Assembly (NCBI GenBank): GCA_037975125.1
Contig: CM075862.1
Location: forward strand, 13,172,625 to 13,236,624
Source of the DNA: Latrodectus hesperus
Taxonomy: Eukaryota > Arthropoda > Arachnida > Araneae > Theridiidae
DNA length: 64,000 nucleotides
Direction of reading: 5' to 3'
The position numbers and the translations under genes are program-made. Position 1 is the stretch's first letter. Each line of letters starts with the position of its first letter. Positions 1 to 10,690 of the stretch are shown piece by piece. Under the pieces are notes generated by a model. The model was given only the letters and a program-made list of their open reading frames with translations. It was not told where the DNA came from and did not search any database.

Positions 1-350
1 TTTCCCGAAAAGTCTTGAAGTATCAATTCGTTTTCCTACGATCCTAATAACGGGTTGGATATCGCACGAGCACTTCCGAACACCTTATCGGGGGATTTGG
101 AGCCCCACCCGCACCCCTCGATGCGAGACTTGAATATTAAACCCCGACCGAAAAGATGGAAACGTCAATTTTCTGTTGGGGTGAGTGTCCTGCGGCGATA
201 TCGCCCCCTGGTTTGCCTGCGAAGGGTGTCTCTGCAGCAACGGGCTCTTTGCGGTATTTGCTCTGGACTCCCGGATCCTGATGATGCACATTTGTTGTCA
301 TGACGTCTTGGAACGTTCACTCACATGCGGTGGAAACGCCCCGATAACAT
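1..350. other. GC-richer non-coding island
   Basis: This stretch is clearly richer in G+C and CpG than the DNA after position 400. It contains clustered CCCC and CGAC words and a near-CRE (TGACGTCT at 301-308). Short frames run through it on both strands, but they overlap each other and resemble no family I know. I read it as a possible conserved non-coding or regulatory island cut by the window edge. A first exon or UTR is an alternative I cannot exclude. Confidence 0.3.
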
Positions 351-475
351 TTAAAAGGAAAAATTTCGTCTTTCCATCACAGTATGAAAATATTATATAG
401 AATCTGTGAAGAAATGTTTTAAATTTTAATATTTTATATTTTTCAATTTTTTTTTAGTCATCAATATTTTTTACA

Positions 476-545
476 GCTGAGTCAGCACTGTAGCCCTCAG
501 TTCAAAAGCTCCCAAATTCGATACCCGCTTTGGAGTGGGATGCTG
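476..545 (+). mobile_element. SINE A, degenerate 5' piece
   Basis: The bases resemble the tRNA-like head of SINE A. A box-B-like AAATTCGATACCC is followed by GCTTTGG, and GCCCTCAGTTCAA sits in place of the usual GCCTTCGGTTCAA. The body of the SINE is missing. It lies against the 3' end of the minus-strand LINE piece that follows, so the border between the two is uncertain. Confidence 0.3.
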
Positions 546-1268
546 ATAGTGATTCTTCTTCTTCAGGGTGGGCCTTTGCCTTCCTCAGAAGTGCATACCA
601 GGACCCCCTATTTTTGGACAAGGTCATCCAGTTTGTCACTTTTAGTGTTTTTAGGTCGTTTTCAAGGCAGTCACGCCATCGGAGTTTCGGTCGTCCTCTT
701 TTTCTGGTGCCCACGGGACGAGCCAAGAAAAATTTTATTATGCCATCCGATTGTTGTTCATCCGGCTCAAATGTCCTGCCCATTTTAATCTCTGCATTGA
801 GATAAATTTAACAATATCTGGTTCTTTATATAGTTTATAGAGCTCAGAATGAGTTCTTCTTCGCCATGTATTCTCACGTTTTATTCCACCAAATATGCTT
901 GCTTCTTGGAGATGGTTTCTTGGAGATTGGCCGAATCAAGCATTTGTATATCAAAATTTTTGTTTTTCGACAGACGAAAGTAGATTTTAGGTATTTTTTT
1001 AAGCCGAAAAAGCATCGGTTAGCAGCTGTAACCCTGCTGCGGATCTCAGGTGCGATGTCGTTCGATGCATTCAATTCAGATCCCAAATATTTAATGTTGT
1101 AAACAGTTTCAAACTTATAGTTTCCTACCTCTAGATAGGGAGTGCTATAATTTTCGGTGGTCATGTATTTTGTTTTGTCTTGGTTGATTGCAAGATACAT
1201 TTTACTAGCTGCAGCTTCTGGTGACGTAAAAGATAGTGATTCTGAGACTGTTTTAAGCTTTAGGTCCT
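502..1268 (-). mobile_element. LINE fragment, 3' part of reverse transcriptase (family L1)
   Basis: This is a broken non-LTR retrotransposon read on the minus strand. From 1268 down to about 874 the frame keeps the end of the RT palm/thumb region: INQDKTKYM, then YLGSELNASNDIAPEIRSRV, then FFGLKKYLKS and KILIYKCLIRP. From 783 down to 502 a second frame keeps the family's typical C-terminus, with GTRKRGRPKLRWRDCLE, KVTNW and LLRKAKAHP. The joining stretch (783-874) is frameshifted, and the endonuclease, finger and catalytic YADD regions are absent. The element is a 5'-truncated, inactive copy. The same family recurs at 24440-24960, with a C-terminal piece at 10490. Confidence 0.85.
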
Positions 1269-1277
1269 AGTCTATAA

Positions 1278-1447
1278 TAGCCTTGGTAGTAGCCAAATGG
1301 TTAGCGCTTTTGCTTTCGGCTTGATTGTTTGTGAATTCAAATCCCACCTTGGACTTAAATGTTTGTAGTGGCCCGGAATCCATTTTTAAACCTTAGGACC
1401 CGGTCTGATTAGCCCTGGTGTGCAAAAGACAAAACTATAAACTAAAC
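1278..1447 (+). mobile_element. SINE A copy
   Basis: This is a tRNA-derived SINE. The box-A-like TAGCCAAATGGTTAGCGC is followed by the TTGCTTTCGG block, a box B in the form AATTCAAATCCCACC, then the family body (TTGTAGTGGCCCGGAATCC, GGTCTGATTAGCCC, GTGTGCAAAAGACAAA) and a tail rich in AAAC. It abuts the 5'-truncated end of the minus-strand LINE piece. I could not find a clean target-site duplication. The copy is diverged and not intact. Confidence 0.8.
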
Positions 1448-1459
1448 GTGGTCTGATTA

Positions 1460-2960
1460 CAAAAAGTGATTGTTAGTGTCCACTGCAAACTAGTGTTGGG
1501 ATGTTCACTGACGCATGATTTAAACTCTTACTTCTGGATTGGAATCCCGATGTATATTACCTGCAATTGAAACTTTAACCGTGTCTGAAATTATTCCGCT
1601 GGCCTATTTTCATGGAATTTATACTTTGTACAACAGCTGCCCATTTTAGCGTTACAAATTGAAAGTTTATTTACTTTTTGCTTTATGATTGGAAGATCTC
1701 CGTGAATTTCTTTTTTTATTCAGATTATTATAGTACATCATTTTATAATTTTATTCTATTTAACCATTATATATCTGGGTGTTTACGATCAAGATTGCTT
1801 TGAGTCGTTAGAAATACTCTGTTTAGCAATCTTAGAGCAATATGTTTACAATATTATTTCTTTTAATATCAGAAAGCTGTAAAAATATTTTGTCATATTA
1901 TTTTTTGGCTTTTTTGAAGCAGTTTTACTATTTATTGTATTATATTTTTTGTTCAATAATTTACTGAATCGTGATGACTACAGTTGCGCAGACTGATCTG
2001 CTGCAAAATATTGATTTGAATCAACCCATTGCAGTTTGTAATACTTTTAAATAGTCTACAGTTTATCACCTGCAGCAAATGTTAAATGTTCAGTTTTATA
2101 CCATTCACATGCATATTGTCAGCTTAATTATCTGCGTATAAACAATGCGGGTCTTTGGTATTGTAAATCAATCATATTTATTTTCTATTTTTCATATCCT
2201 TCTGGATAAACATAGTTGTATTGTCTGTATACATATGTAATAGCCTGCTTACATCATCTATTATAACCAAGATCAAGATAACTAATACAGATTTTTGTGT
2301 AGCCATGATTATTTGGATTTTTAAAGAATAACCTATGTTTAAAATTTTTTGTGCAATATTTTACCTTGTGTCATTACCCATAATGGGAGTTTCGTAAATG
2401 TTTTGTCGATGATATTTTAGTTCTGTCTAATTTATAATTTCGAACGTAAGAGATTTACTGATATACAATATTGTAATTTTGTTTTCAAAATTCCTAACAA
2501 TTCTGTCTCAATCATATATATTGCATGATAACCTGAGGTTCCGGTGCTCCCTCGCTTATGTCTATGTCTATACATGTCTATATGTCTATACATTAAATTA
2601 TTACATTTTGTGATATAAAAAAAAACTCTTACATATTTTTAAATTTTCATTTGTATTTTATTAATTTTTTCCCTCGCTGATGATGGTAAAAACTTAGGAT
2701 TTTTATAAGATTTTTTCCATTTCAAAGAGATGATGGGTTGCTTTATTTTCTGATAGCATTCCCCATTTGTCGTAGTCAATTTTATGGAAGTTTTCCTTTG
2801 TAGATTCATTTTACTTATTATTTAAATGAATGAATCTCATAGTTTGCCAGCGATTTTTGCTATCTGAAATTTGATTCATCTACTACTTTAGTAGTTCATT
2901 TTCCGGAAGCTTAAAAAATTGCAACATTTTTGCATAAAATCCATTCTGTAATTGATGTAA
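1460..2960. other. AT-rich sequence without recognised features
   Basis: Long AT-rich sequence with short T and A runs and a small CTATGTCTATA-type repeat near 2555-2595. No reading frame of useful length, tRNA, or recognisable repeat was seen. Confidence 0.5.
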
Positions 2961-3079
2961 AATAGGTCTAAGAAATGCGATGCATTCGGAGAAAATGAGT
3001 GTCTTGAAAAAAATCAACGCTTCTTTCGGAAGTTACCATTGTTTCGATTTTAAAACAATTAGCATGTAGGAAGCGATAA

Positions 3080-3300
3080 AAAAAGGATGCCACCTTGACA
3101 CGAGTCTCGGAGCGGCCATCGCAGTGAGCTGATCCATCAAAACAATGCCCCGGTGGGCGCACGGAGACAGACCCCGAGAAAACACATGTCCTTGCCTGGA
3201 GCAGTGGCGCAATTACCCGGCAATGATGGATAGGAGCGATTTTCTCCCAGCTTAACAATGAAGTCGCGCGTTTGTATGGGGCTGAATAATTTATCCCTTT
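3080..3300. other. GC-richer non-coding island
   Basis: This is a 200-bp pocket of complex, CpG-containing sequence (for example GGAGCGGCCATCGC and CCCGGTGGGCGCACGG) set in AT-rich DNA. Frames run through it on both strands but match nothing I recognise. It is a candidate conserved element by composition only. Confidence 0.3.
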
Positions 3301-3385
3301 GTGCTTTTGGTGCTTGGCTGGACGAAAAGTTCGCTAGTTTCGTGAGAGGGGTGGACGCATTGATTAGGTTGTACCTCAGTCGGTG

Positions 3386-3431
3386 CAGGGCTAGGGAAAG
3401 AGAAAACTCAGGGCTATTTTCCCTAGCCCTG
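3386..3431. repeat. Inverted repeat, 14-bp perfect arms
   Basis: The arm CAGGGCTAGGGAAA (3386-3399) is matched by TTTCCCTAGCCCTG (3418-3431) with an 18-base loop. The words CAGTCGGTG before the left arm and GAGTCGGTG after the right arm add a direct repeat around the hairpin. No TSD was seen. The arms are GC-richer than the surroundings, so the hairpin should be stable in RNA or single-stranded DNA. Confidence 0.85.
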
Positions 3432-3682
3432 AGTCGGTGTCTCCCATGATTTGGAGCGACAGAACTGACAATTGCCTTTCTTGGGACTCATCTTTCCAGG
3501 TGAGTGGCATTGAATCACGCTGCAAGTGTTTATAGATGTTAAATTTTTTTTTTTAAGTTGCTTATTTCTTAATGAAACACTTTAGTAAGTATAATACTGT
3601 GACAAATCTGCACTATGAGGCTGATACAGCGATTCACAGTGGAAAAAATGTAGTAAATTTAAGAAAATATTTAATTTGTACG

Positions 3683-3955
3683 GGCGATGTCTGAGTGTTT
3701 AGTATTGACTCTCAAGCTGTTGGTCCCTGGGTTCGAATCCCGGTTCAGGCATGGATGATTCTTTCACTTTGTTCCTCTGTTCTTCCTTCTGAGAAGATGA
3801 ATGATTGTGGCCTACCCTATAAACGGGTGGCGGCGTGGGTTGCTCTTCCTTGACTTGGTTCACAGGTGGCTACCGGGTAACGATAAATTTTGTAGTTTCT
3901 GGCTTTGTTGTGACGAAGTGACAGTTATCCACTGCCCATCTTTGGGTAAAGTAAA
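3683..3955 (+). mobile_element. tRNA-derived SINE (family C)
   Basis: A tRNA-like head (GGCGATGTCTGAGTGTTTAG, then box B GGGTTCGAATCCCGG) is followed by a body unlike SINE A. The body contains GTGGCCTACCCTATAAACGGG, GGTGGCTACCGGGTAACG and TATCCACTGCCCATC. The head is too diverged to be a working tRNA. The 3' border is approximate. Confidence 0.55.
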
Positions 3956-4534
3956 ATACTTAATTCGAATTATGTGTTCTTTTAAATATAGTTTTGTAAT
4001 GAATAATGAAAATTAATTCTTAAAACCAACTTCATTAACTAAATTTCTCCTAAAATACATTACTAAGTCTATTAATCGAATTAAAAAGTATTTTGTAGAG
4101 TTTATCCACGTGAATTAAATATAAAAATTTTGTAAAATTCTTTTTATATGTTTGGTAATTTTAGCCTCTTCTTGTATTGTGTGCAGCTCATCATAATAGT
4201 CCTTCATGCTTCTATCGACAAGCAAGTATACGAAAAATGTATTAAGCGGTGCTTATGGAACTAAAATTAGCAATTTGAAATTTAAGATTAACAATTCTGT
4301 TAGTAAAATTAGAGCAACTTGACATGTTTTGTAACGATGTATTTTTAGTTAAAATATTGATATATTTCTGAGCACTCGTTGTTGTCTTGTGCCAGCAAGG
4401 CTGATAATATGAGGTGCTTCACTTTCCCAACTGAACCGTAATTTGGAATGGAGTCCGAATTCCTCCGTACACACATGCCATAGGTACCCGTTTATAAGGT
4501 ATTCAACCATTCAACAAGAAAAGGATAAAGACAG

Positions 4535-4558
4535 GAGAGAGAGAGAGAGAGAGAGAGA
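4535..4558. repeat. (GA)n microsatellite
   Basis: About twelve GA units lie directly beside the 3' side of the minus-strand tRNA-derived element that follows. A short simple repeat at a SINE tail is common, so it may have grown from that tail. Confidence 0.9.
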
Positions 4559-4564
4559 AAGTAC

Positions 4565-4662
4565 ATGCATGCCCGAAAATACATGCAGGATTCGAACCCA
4601 GGACCTCCCTATCCGCAGTCAGGCGCGCTGACCACTAGACAGGTTAGGCGGAATGAGCACTC
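4565..4662 (-). mobile_element. tRNA-derived SINE head (family D)
   Basis: Read on the minus strand, CCGCCTAACCTGTCTAGTGG is followed by TCAGCGCGCCTGACTGCGG and a perfect box B, GGGTTCGAATCC. It resembles a tRNA in the D and T arms, but the acceptor ends do not pair. The word CCGCCTAACCTGT is shared with the element near 54240. The copy ends in the (GA)n run. Confidence 0.55.
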
Positions 4663-5800
4663 CTCAAATCTATTATATACTTTTTTATAATATCGACTTC
4701 GGATTTACAAATGAGAATCAAATCTTAAGTTGGAGTTGCATTTTATTTAATCATACAAAAAATCAACAAAAACCTTCCTTTTGTGTAAGATCATTTAAAA
4801 AGGTCATTTTTTATTCAAAATAAAATCTAACTATAAAAAATTTGTCTATGAATGCTTTTCATCATTTGCATACATTTTTTAGATCGAGTTTCATTTTCAA
4901 CTCATATTTTATTTAATACAGTTATTTAAACCAGCGGAAAAGCGCAACGATTAAAAAAAATTATTTTTTACTATGAGGAAAAAAGTATTTTAATCATTTT
5001 CAGAACAATGCGCATAATAAGAAAAATAAATGGGTTGATAAAGATTGATAATAATAAATTTGCTTATCTCCCTCCCCTACCCTGCACTTTCATTCTTACT
5101 ATCTAACTCTGGGAAGGGGGGTGGAGGAGCTCAATTTCTTCTCCAAATCAACTTATTCCCTGCATTATTAAAACACATTTCCTCTTTTTTAATGGTGCGA
5201 GAAGGGGAAAAATATGTATAGCTGTGTAAAATTAAGATTTGACTGCCCTCTAGCGGTTAATTACGACATTTAAGAGTGAAATTTTATAGCAAGCAGTTAA
5301 CTTCCTGAATGTGCATTATATTTAATCGTTTTTAAAATGTTTTAACGAATATTTAAACAGCTGCGATCATCTTTTTTTCATTTATTTTTGTCTAAATCAA
5401 TAACGATTAATTTGCCATCTTTTGAAAATTACTTGCGAAGTATTTCTCAACCAATCATGTTATAGACGCACATTTGTTTTTTTCTTTTTCACTTTAATTT
5501 ATTTACAATTTTTTTTTTCTTCTTCTCCGTTCTTCATTTAATTTTTTTTTTCTCCATCAGAATTTTCATTTGTTGAGTGAACTTTATTTCATTCTATTTA
5601 TTTATTCTCTCTTATTTTTATAAAATAAAAAAAAATAATAATGACCTTCCTTTTTTAATGAGGTTTTCTTTTTTATTATTTGTGACCAGCGGGAAAAGGG
5701 AAAAAAGAAGAAAAAAAAAATTCGTTTTAATTCCAGGAAGAGATTTTGCAATTCGAGAAATTTGTTGAATGGAATTATTTATTTGTTTCGGTTTGATTTG
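4663..5800. other. AT-rich sequence with homopolymer tracts
   Basis: AT-rich DNA with T and A runs, and a short C/G-tract patch near 5090-5160. Overlapping frames near 5577-5827 are low-complexity shadows. Nothing else was recognised. Confidence 0.4.
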
Positions 5801-5819
5801 GAAATCTGAAATTCGAAAT

Positions 5820-5910
5820 TCAATCAAGGCCGAATCTGCCTTTCCCGTCCTCCCCCGCCCCCTTCTCCACCGGAGCGTTTTCTATTAAAACCGCTCGCCC
5901 TGCCATCCAT
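5820..5910. other. Short C-rich island
   Basis: A small pocket of C-rich sequence (CCCGTCCTCCCCCGCCCCC) with CpG in a very AT-rich neighbourhood. It is of the same kind as the larger islands further along. No coding signal is present. Confidence 0.25.
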
Positions 5911-7050
5911 TATGTTGTTTTCTGATGAGATTTGAATACTTAATATCATTTGGAAAATTTCCGGATTTTTCCCAATTGCATCCCTACAAATAAAGGTAGT
6001 TTAATTTTTATGAATGGTAATTTCTTCTTTTGCCTCCCCCGCCCTTTTTTCCACTCCTCCAAATCGGAAATTTATTTTTAAAACATTGCTTTTCAAGGGA
6101 ATGAGTTTCGACTTATAAGTTGGAAAGAAAAGATGGTCTGGCAGATGATTCAGGAGGGCGTCAAAGGGACATCATTTCTCGGAAATATGGAAATTCTCTG
6201 AGAATATGTAGCATGAATTTCTCATTTTTATAAACATTGTTTTCGTTGGTTATCTTTTTAGTCATTTATAGGAGCTGTTATTGTTTCTAATTCGAAAGCT
6301 AGGCAATCTCCGTAAATCCAAAAGTATACAAAAAGTCTAGAAAAAATAAGAGATCCTGAAAGACCTCATCCTTTTTAAAATCCAACTGACTATGGGCCAC
6401 TGACCGCACGAGGGCCACCCCCTGCTCAGCAGCTGTCGGCGCTTTCATTTCTGTCGACCATAACATCAGATATGATCCATTAAAAATGGACAGAGTGACC
6501 AGAAGACTGTCAGATGAGAAGATCTAAAATGTCTTCCAGTAAACGACCAAATATAAGAAATAGTTCTGTTTGGATCGTGTTGAATATTGGTACCGCATTT
6601 TTATTTTTTGTAGAAGGCAAAATTTGCCTATCGCCTTCCGAAGAATCTGTTCCCTATTATCGTACTATATTACGTCCTACAATGGTAGATCATTCGCGTG
6701 CAAAATATACCAACTTTGTTTCAAAATGTATTCACCTGATGGTATTACAGTAAGATCATATCTTAGTCATCGGAGTAAGGTATGATCTACTTATTGTATT
6801 TTATGCAGTCGTTATCCAATGGGCGGGGATTGGTCGAGTTTTCACTACCTTTAATGACAAGTGATATTTTCTCCTCGTTTACGCTTTCGTTAGTCTTTCC
6901 ATCTATTAGTTTTTCTCATTCATTTGATAAAATAGCATTTGTGTTGTTTAGGAAATTTTAACACGATCAATTTGTGGGAAATTATGGTTTCCTTTACTTA
7001 AAATATAAAGTGGATAATGATCTTTCAATATTTCATGGAAGTGAATGCTA
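5911..7050. other. No recognised feature
   Basis: Mostly AT-rich sequence with a modest complex patch near 6400-6500 (CTGACCGCACGAGGGCCACC). Frames around 6514-6785 lie in alternative registers and look random in composition. Confidence 0.4.
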
Positions 7051-7061
7051 CCTCATAAATA

Positions 7062-7241
7062 AAGCCAAGCTGGTACCCATATTATTAGCACTCTTGCTTT
7101 CAGTTGAACAGTTCGTGGGCTCGAATCTTGCCTTGAGTTTGGACGTTTTTAGTGATTTGAAATCCGCTTTGAACCGTTGGTCTTGATTTAATTAGCCCCC
7201 GTGTGCATAAAATGACCATTGAACGACAAACTAACTATATT
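7062..7241 (+). mobile_element. SINE A copy with target-site duplication
   Basis: The element has box-A and box-B-like blocks (GGGCTCGAATC), the body (TTTTAGTGATTTGAAATCCGC, TTGATTTAATTAGCCCC), and the 3' signature CGTGTGCATAAAATGACCATTG ending in an ACAAAC-type tail. The perfect 10-bp direct repeat CTCATAAATA lies on either side (7052-7061 and 7242-7251). It marks a target-primed insertion and fixes both borders. The element is about 180 bp. Confidence 0.85.
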
Positions 7242-7267
7242 CTCATAAATATAATCAATCTATTAGA

Positions 7268-7425
7268 TGAACAGTTGCCGCTGTGGTTTACAGTTCAACA
7301 GGTTGTGAGTTCGATTCCTATCTCGGCCGTGGATGTTTTTAGTGTCTCAGAATCTACTATAATTTGCAGTCCCGATGCAGTTAGACCTCGTGTGTGAAAT
7401 TTGTCCGTACAATGACAATTCTTGC
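7268..7425 (+). mobile_element. SINE A copy, older
   Basis: A second copy of the same family lies about 20 bp downstream in the same orientation. Box B is GAGTTCGATTCC. The body shows TTTTTAGTGTCTCAGAATC and the end CTCGTGTGTGAAA. Divergence is higher than in the previous copy, and no duplication was found around it. Confidence 0.75.
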
Positions 7426-7822
7426 ATGATGCATACGATTTGTGAAATGTATCAAAGTTTCCATTGAACTTTTTCATAACATTATTTTCAAACATAATCA
7501 ATATTTTCATGTATTTTAGTGGTGTACTTACGATTGTATTGATACCACTGATGGGGAATATGCGAATAAATTCCTACAAATGTTTCGTGATTGAGAAATC
7601 CTAAGTTATTTTATTTTTTATCTGTGTGTGAATCATATCGAAAGACAGTATTTATTTTATTTGTAAAATATATTTTTTGAAGAGGACTATATTTATATTT
7701 TGAATATTTTTTGCATTTCTATTACTTTATTGTGTATAAATTAGTAATATTTTTACAAAATAAATTGTAATGGGCAGTGACAAAATCCTAAATCTTAAGT
7801 ATTACAATTTTTGACAGTTTCT

Positions 7823-8035
7823 CACCGTGGCCTAGTTGATGGACAACAATATTCGGAATGTTACATTGCAGGTTCGATTCCTGCTAAAGGAAAATGATTG
7901 TTGCTACAGCGAAAAGGTGAGATCTTGGGTGTTTACTAGATATACTCTATTGCGACAAGTGAATATAGCCCACTATCTATAAAACAGTTTAGGTGGTACA
8001 TTAAAATGTTTTACAACAGCTATTTGCTTGTCCTT
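7823..8035 (+). mobile_element. tRNA-derived SINE (family G), degenerate
   Basis: The head reads CCGTGGCCTAGTTGATGG with box B AGGTTCGATTCC, followed by a body containing TTGGGTGTTTACT and CCCACTATCTATAAAA. The last two blocks recur in the element near 43115. The tRNA fold is lost. Borders are approximate. Confidence 0.45.
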
Positions 8036-8281
8036 CGCGGTGCCAAAATGCTACAATTTTTGATAACTTAATGAAAGAAATTATTTTTGACTCCCAAAAA
8101 TACATTTCTCAGTTTGAAGAAAAATTTTGGTAAATGATACTTTAAACAGCTTCTCGGATCGTCCAGTATCTGCTCTAGAGTTTATTCAGATATGTAGGAT
8201 ATAAAGTAAATTGATTTAAAAACCCTAAAAACTTTCATTCTCTCGGTCTAAAATTGTAATTTACTGAGACCATTGTGACTG

Positions 8282-8283
<2 letters not shown>

Positions 8284-8377
<94 letters not shown>
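8284..8377. repeat. (TA)n microsatellite
   Basis: About 47 uninterrupted TA units. The translated frames across it (runs of IY) are artefacts. Such a run can extrude a cruciform and is prone to length change and assembly error. Confidence 0.98.
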
Positions 8378-8379
<2 letters not shown>

Positions 8380-9150
8380 CATCCTTGATAATAAATATAG
8401 ATTCCAAATTCATGACTAAGAAAAAAAATCAATATGTTACAGTTGTGATACAAAAGTGTTAATTTTTAATAAATATAAATGTATATATTATTGGAGCTTT
8501 AGATAAAACAAACACTTTGTATTTATACTTTTAATTGCTATTTGTTCATTACAATCTACTAAAAGTAATCATTTCTTAATATATATATATTCCTACGTAA
8601 TTTAAAATATAATTTTAAAAAGAGCTAAAATGTTGGATCCATGTTTTTTGTTTCAATTTGAGATATTTGACAAAACTTCCTTGGGGTGGCATTTATAGTA
8701 AGTTATAGACAGAAAATTAAATAAAAATATAATCTCATTGCTTACTGCTCTGCGCATCGGAGTCGCATAAGATTTAAGCGCACACACAATTAAAAGAGAA
8801 ACTTATTTTCCTTATTAGACTAAAATCAAATAGTTTTTTTACATTCATTTACCACCATTTTGAGGCGTGAGTTAGAAATCGGGTCCTTCTCCTCACCTGC
8901 GGCAAATAAAATATTTCCGATGCTATTCACTCCTGAGTTTATTTATTTCTCTTTTTATTCGCCAAAATCAGAGTCCCTCGCCAAGTCGTATAGATGTTTT
9001 CACAAAACAATAAACATACACATTTATACGGTATTGCATGTATCCAGGGGTAGGAAAAAAAGTTTTTTTTTATTTCTCTTTCTTCCATTTAGTATTTTTG
9101 TCCGAAAAGTTATTTATCTGGAGCTTCCATATGAGGGAGGAAAAGGAAGA
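8378..9150. other. AT-rich sequence without recognised features
   Basis: AT-rich DNA with a short (TA)5 at 8581-8590. Nothing coding or repetitive beyond that was seen. Confidence 0.4.
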
Positions 9151-9161
9151 AGTTCCTAGCC

Positions 9162-9174
9162 GGGGGGGGGGGGG
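9162..9174. repeat. G13 homopolymer
   Basis: Thirteen G in a row after an A/G-rich run. It is unusual in this AT-rich window, may be length-polymorphic or an assembly-sensitive site, and could form G-rich structure. Confidence 0.95.
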
Positions 9175-9980
9175 AGAAGCAAAATATTCTTTTTCAATAA
9201 AAACTGGGGCTATATTAGGATGCTCGGTTGTACGGTCAGTATCATAAAATGGAAAAACTGAAAAACACATGACAATCTCTATTGCATTTTTCTGCGAAAC
9301 AAAATGGCTTAGACCTTCCCTCCCCCCCTTTTTTTTTATTCTTTCATTCAATTTCGCCCGCGTGTGTGTGCGCTGGTAGGAGTCTTATTTTCTATATTTT
9401 TCGCAAAAACATTCTTTGACTGTAAAAAAAAAAACATTTTTAAAGGACCTGCACAAAAAGTTAGATTCTATTTGTTTTGATGTTTCATTTTATCATTTTC
9501 AGATCTTTTTAAAATCATTCTTGCGTTTTGGTATTTTATTTTGGCTCTAAAATAAGACCATGAAATAACTGTAAAGTTGCAAACAGGGCTTTAATATTTA
9601 TAAAAATGGTTCGTGTTGTGTTTTGGGTCGTATGCTGTTGTACATAGAAAGCTTGTCGCTGAGTGTGGGTTCGTTTATAGGGTTTGTTTGTGTAGAAATA
9701 TTGAAAACCTTTAAAACAATATTCAGTCATATGGGTGTTATATTTTGTGTGATAAATAGACTTTTTTTTTTACTTAAAAGTTGTTAATTTGTTTAGTTAT
9801 TACTTTTTATATAACATTTGTTTTGTTTGTAACTTTGTAATAATAAAAGATTTTATGATTAGCTTTCATTGTGTCTTTTTTATAACTCGTGGTTGTTGCT
9901 GCTGCACAAGCTTGCTTCCCTGTACCTGGCCCTGGGTTGTGATCTACCAGTTAGATATAGAAGCAGCCGGGTGGAGTCTA
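9175..9980. other. AT-rich sequence with simple tracts
   Basis: Contains C7 followed by T9 near 9321-9340 and a short TG run near 9362-9370. No gene was recognised. Confidence 0.4.
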
Positions 9981-9984
9981 CGTG

Positions 9985-10203
9985 AATTTGAAGCAGGGAC
10001 CAATTAGAAGACCCCGAATACTTGGACTGCCAACTCCAGAGGTATCATTTCACTTGGAGGACATTGCGACAAAGCCCAGTTTTAACATGCCCCAGCCGCC
10101 ATTAGTGAACACGGCGGCTCTTCTGTTAAGCCGGGATTCGAACTCACAATCTTCCTATAATGAGAATGACGCCCTCACCAACCAAGTCACAGCAGCCTCC
10201 TAT
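9985..10203 (-). mobile_element. tRNA-derived SINE (family E)
   Basis: Read on the minus strand, GGCTGCTGTGACTTGGTTGG is followed by box B GAGTTCGAATCCCGG. The body contains GCCGCCGTGTTCACTAATGG, GGCATGTTAAAA, ATGTCCTCCAAGTGAAATGA and GGTCCCTGCTTC. The same blocks in the same order occur at 30880 and 40078 on the plus strand. This copy ends early or diverges beyond the CCCTGCTTC block. The border at the low-coordinate side is uncertain. Confidence 0.75.
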
Positions 10204-10485
10204 TAAGCACAAGAAAAAGGAATGAAATGGAATCCTGTACTATCCCAAACCATTATAATTGGTCCAGGAACAGTTTGTCTATGTATAACACAGCAGTTAT
10301 CCCTAACCAACCAGGCCACAAATTATATTAAATAATGAAATATTTCTTATTTTCTTGGACAGTTATAATTTAAGAGTAATTCTCTATTAATTTCGATTCC
10401 AGTACTTTTATGTAGAATTAGCTGCAGAGTGAGATATTGATGTTTGTAGGAAATTGATGTTCAAAAATTGTTTAAAGAATAAGAT
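10204..10485. other. No recognised feature
   Basis: AT-rich spacer between the SINE E copy and the LINE piece. Confidence 0.4.
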
Positions 10486-10489
10486 ATAA

Positions 10490-10690
10490 TGAACCATGTG
10501 AAGTCAAAACGAATGCAATGGTTGGGACACATGGAGGGAATGAATTATAACCGATGTAACAAAATAATTTTTGGCGGTCAGTGTCAAGGTCAAAGAAAAT
10601 GAGGAAGACCAAGGGAACGATGGCTCGATGAGGTTGAAAAAGATCTCAAAATTTTGAAAATAACAAATTGGAAAGCTAGGCACGATTATC
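10490..10690 (+). mobile_element. LINE fragment, RT C-terminal tail (family L1-like)
   Basis: The translation shows KSKRMQWLGHMEG, a stop, then GRPRERWLDEVEKDLKILKI and TNWKARHD. This is the same C-terminal block as in the 502-1268 piece (GRPKLRWRDCLENDLKTLKVTNW). An in-frame stop sits before GRPRER, so it is dead. It breaks off after KARHDYQ, exactly where an unrelated RNase H reading begins. Confidence 0.75.

Noticed and set aside
8235..8453. IY-repeat proteins across (TA)n arrays here and at 17.3, 34.7 and 49.5 kb
   Set aside because: They are the direct translation of TA microsatellites.
9162..9174. G-quadruplex promoter element
   Set aside because: A single G13 run without the usual spaced G-tracts or island context. 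Kept only as a homopolymer.
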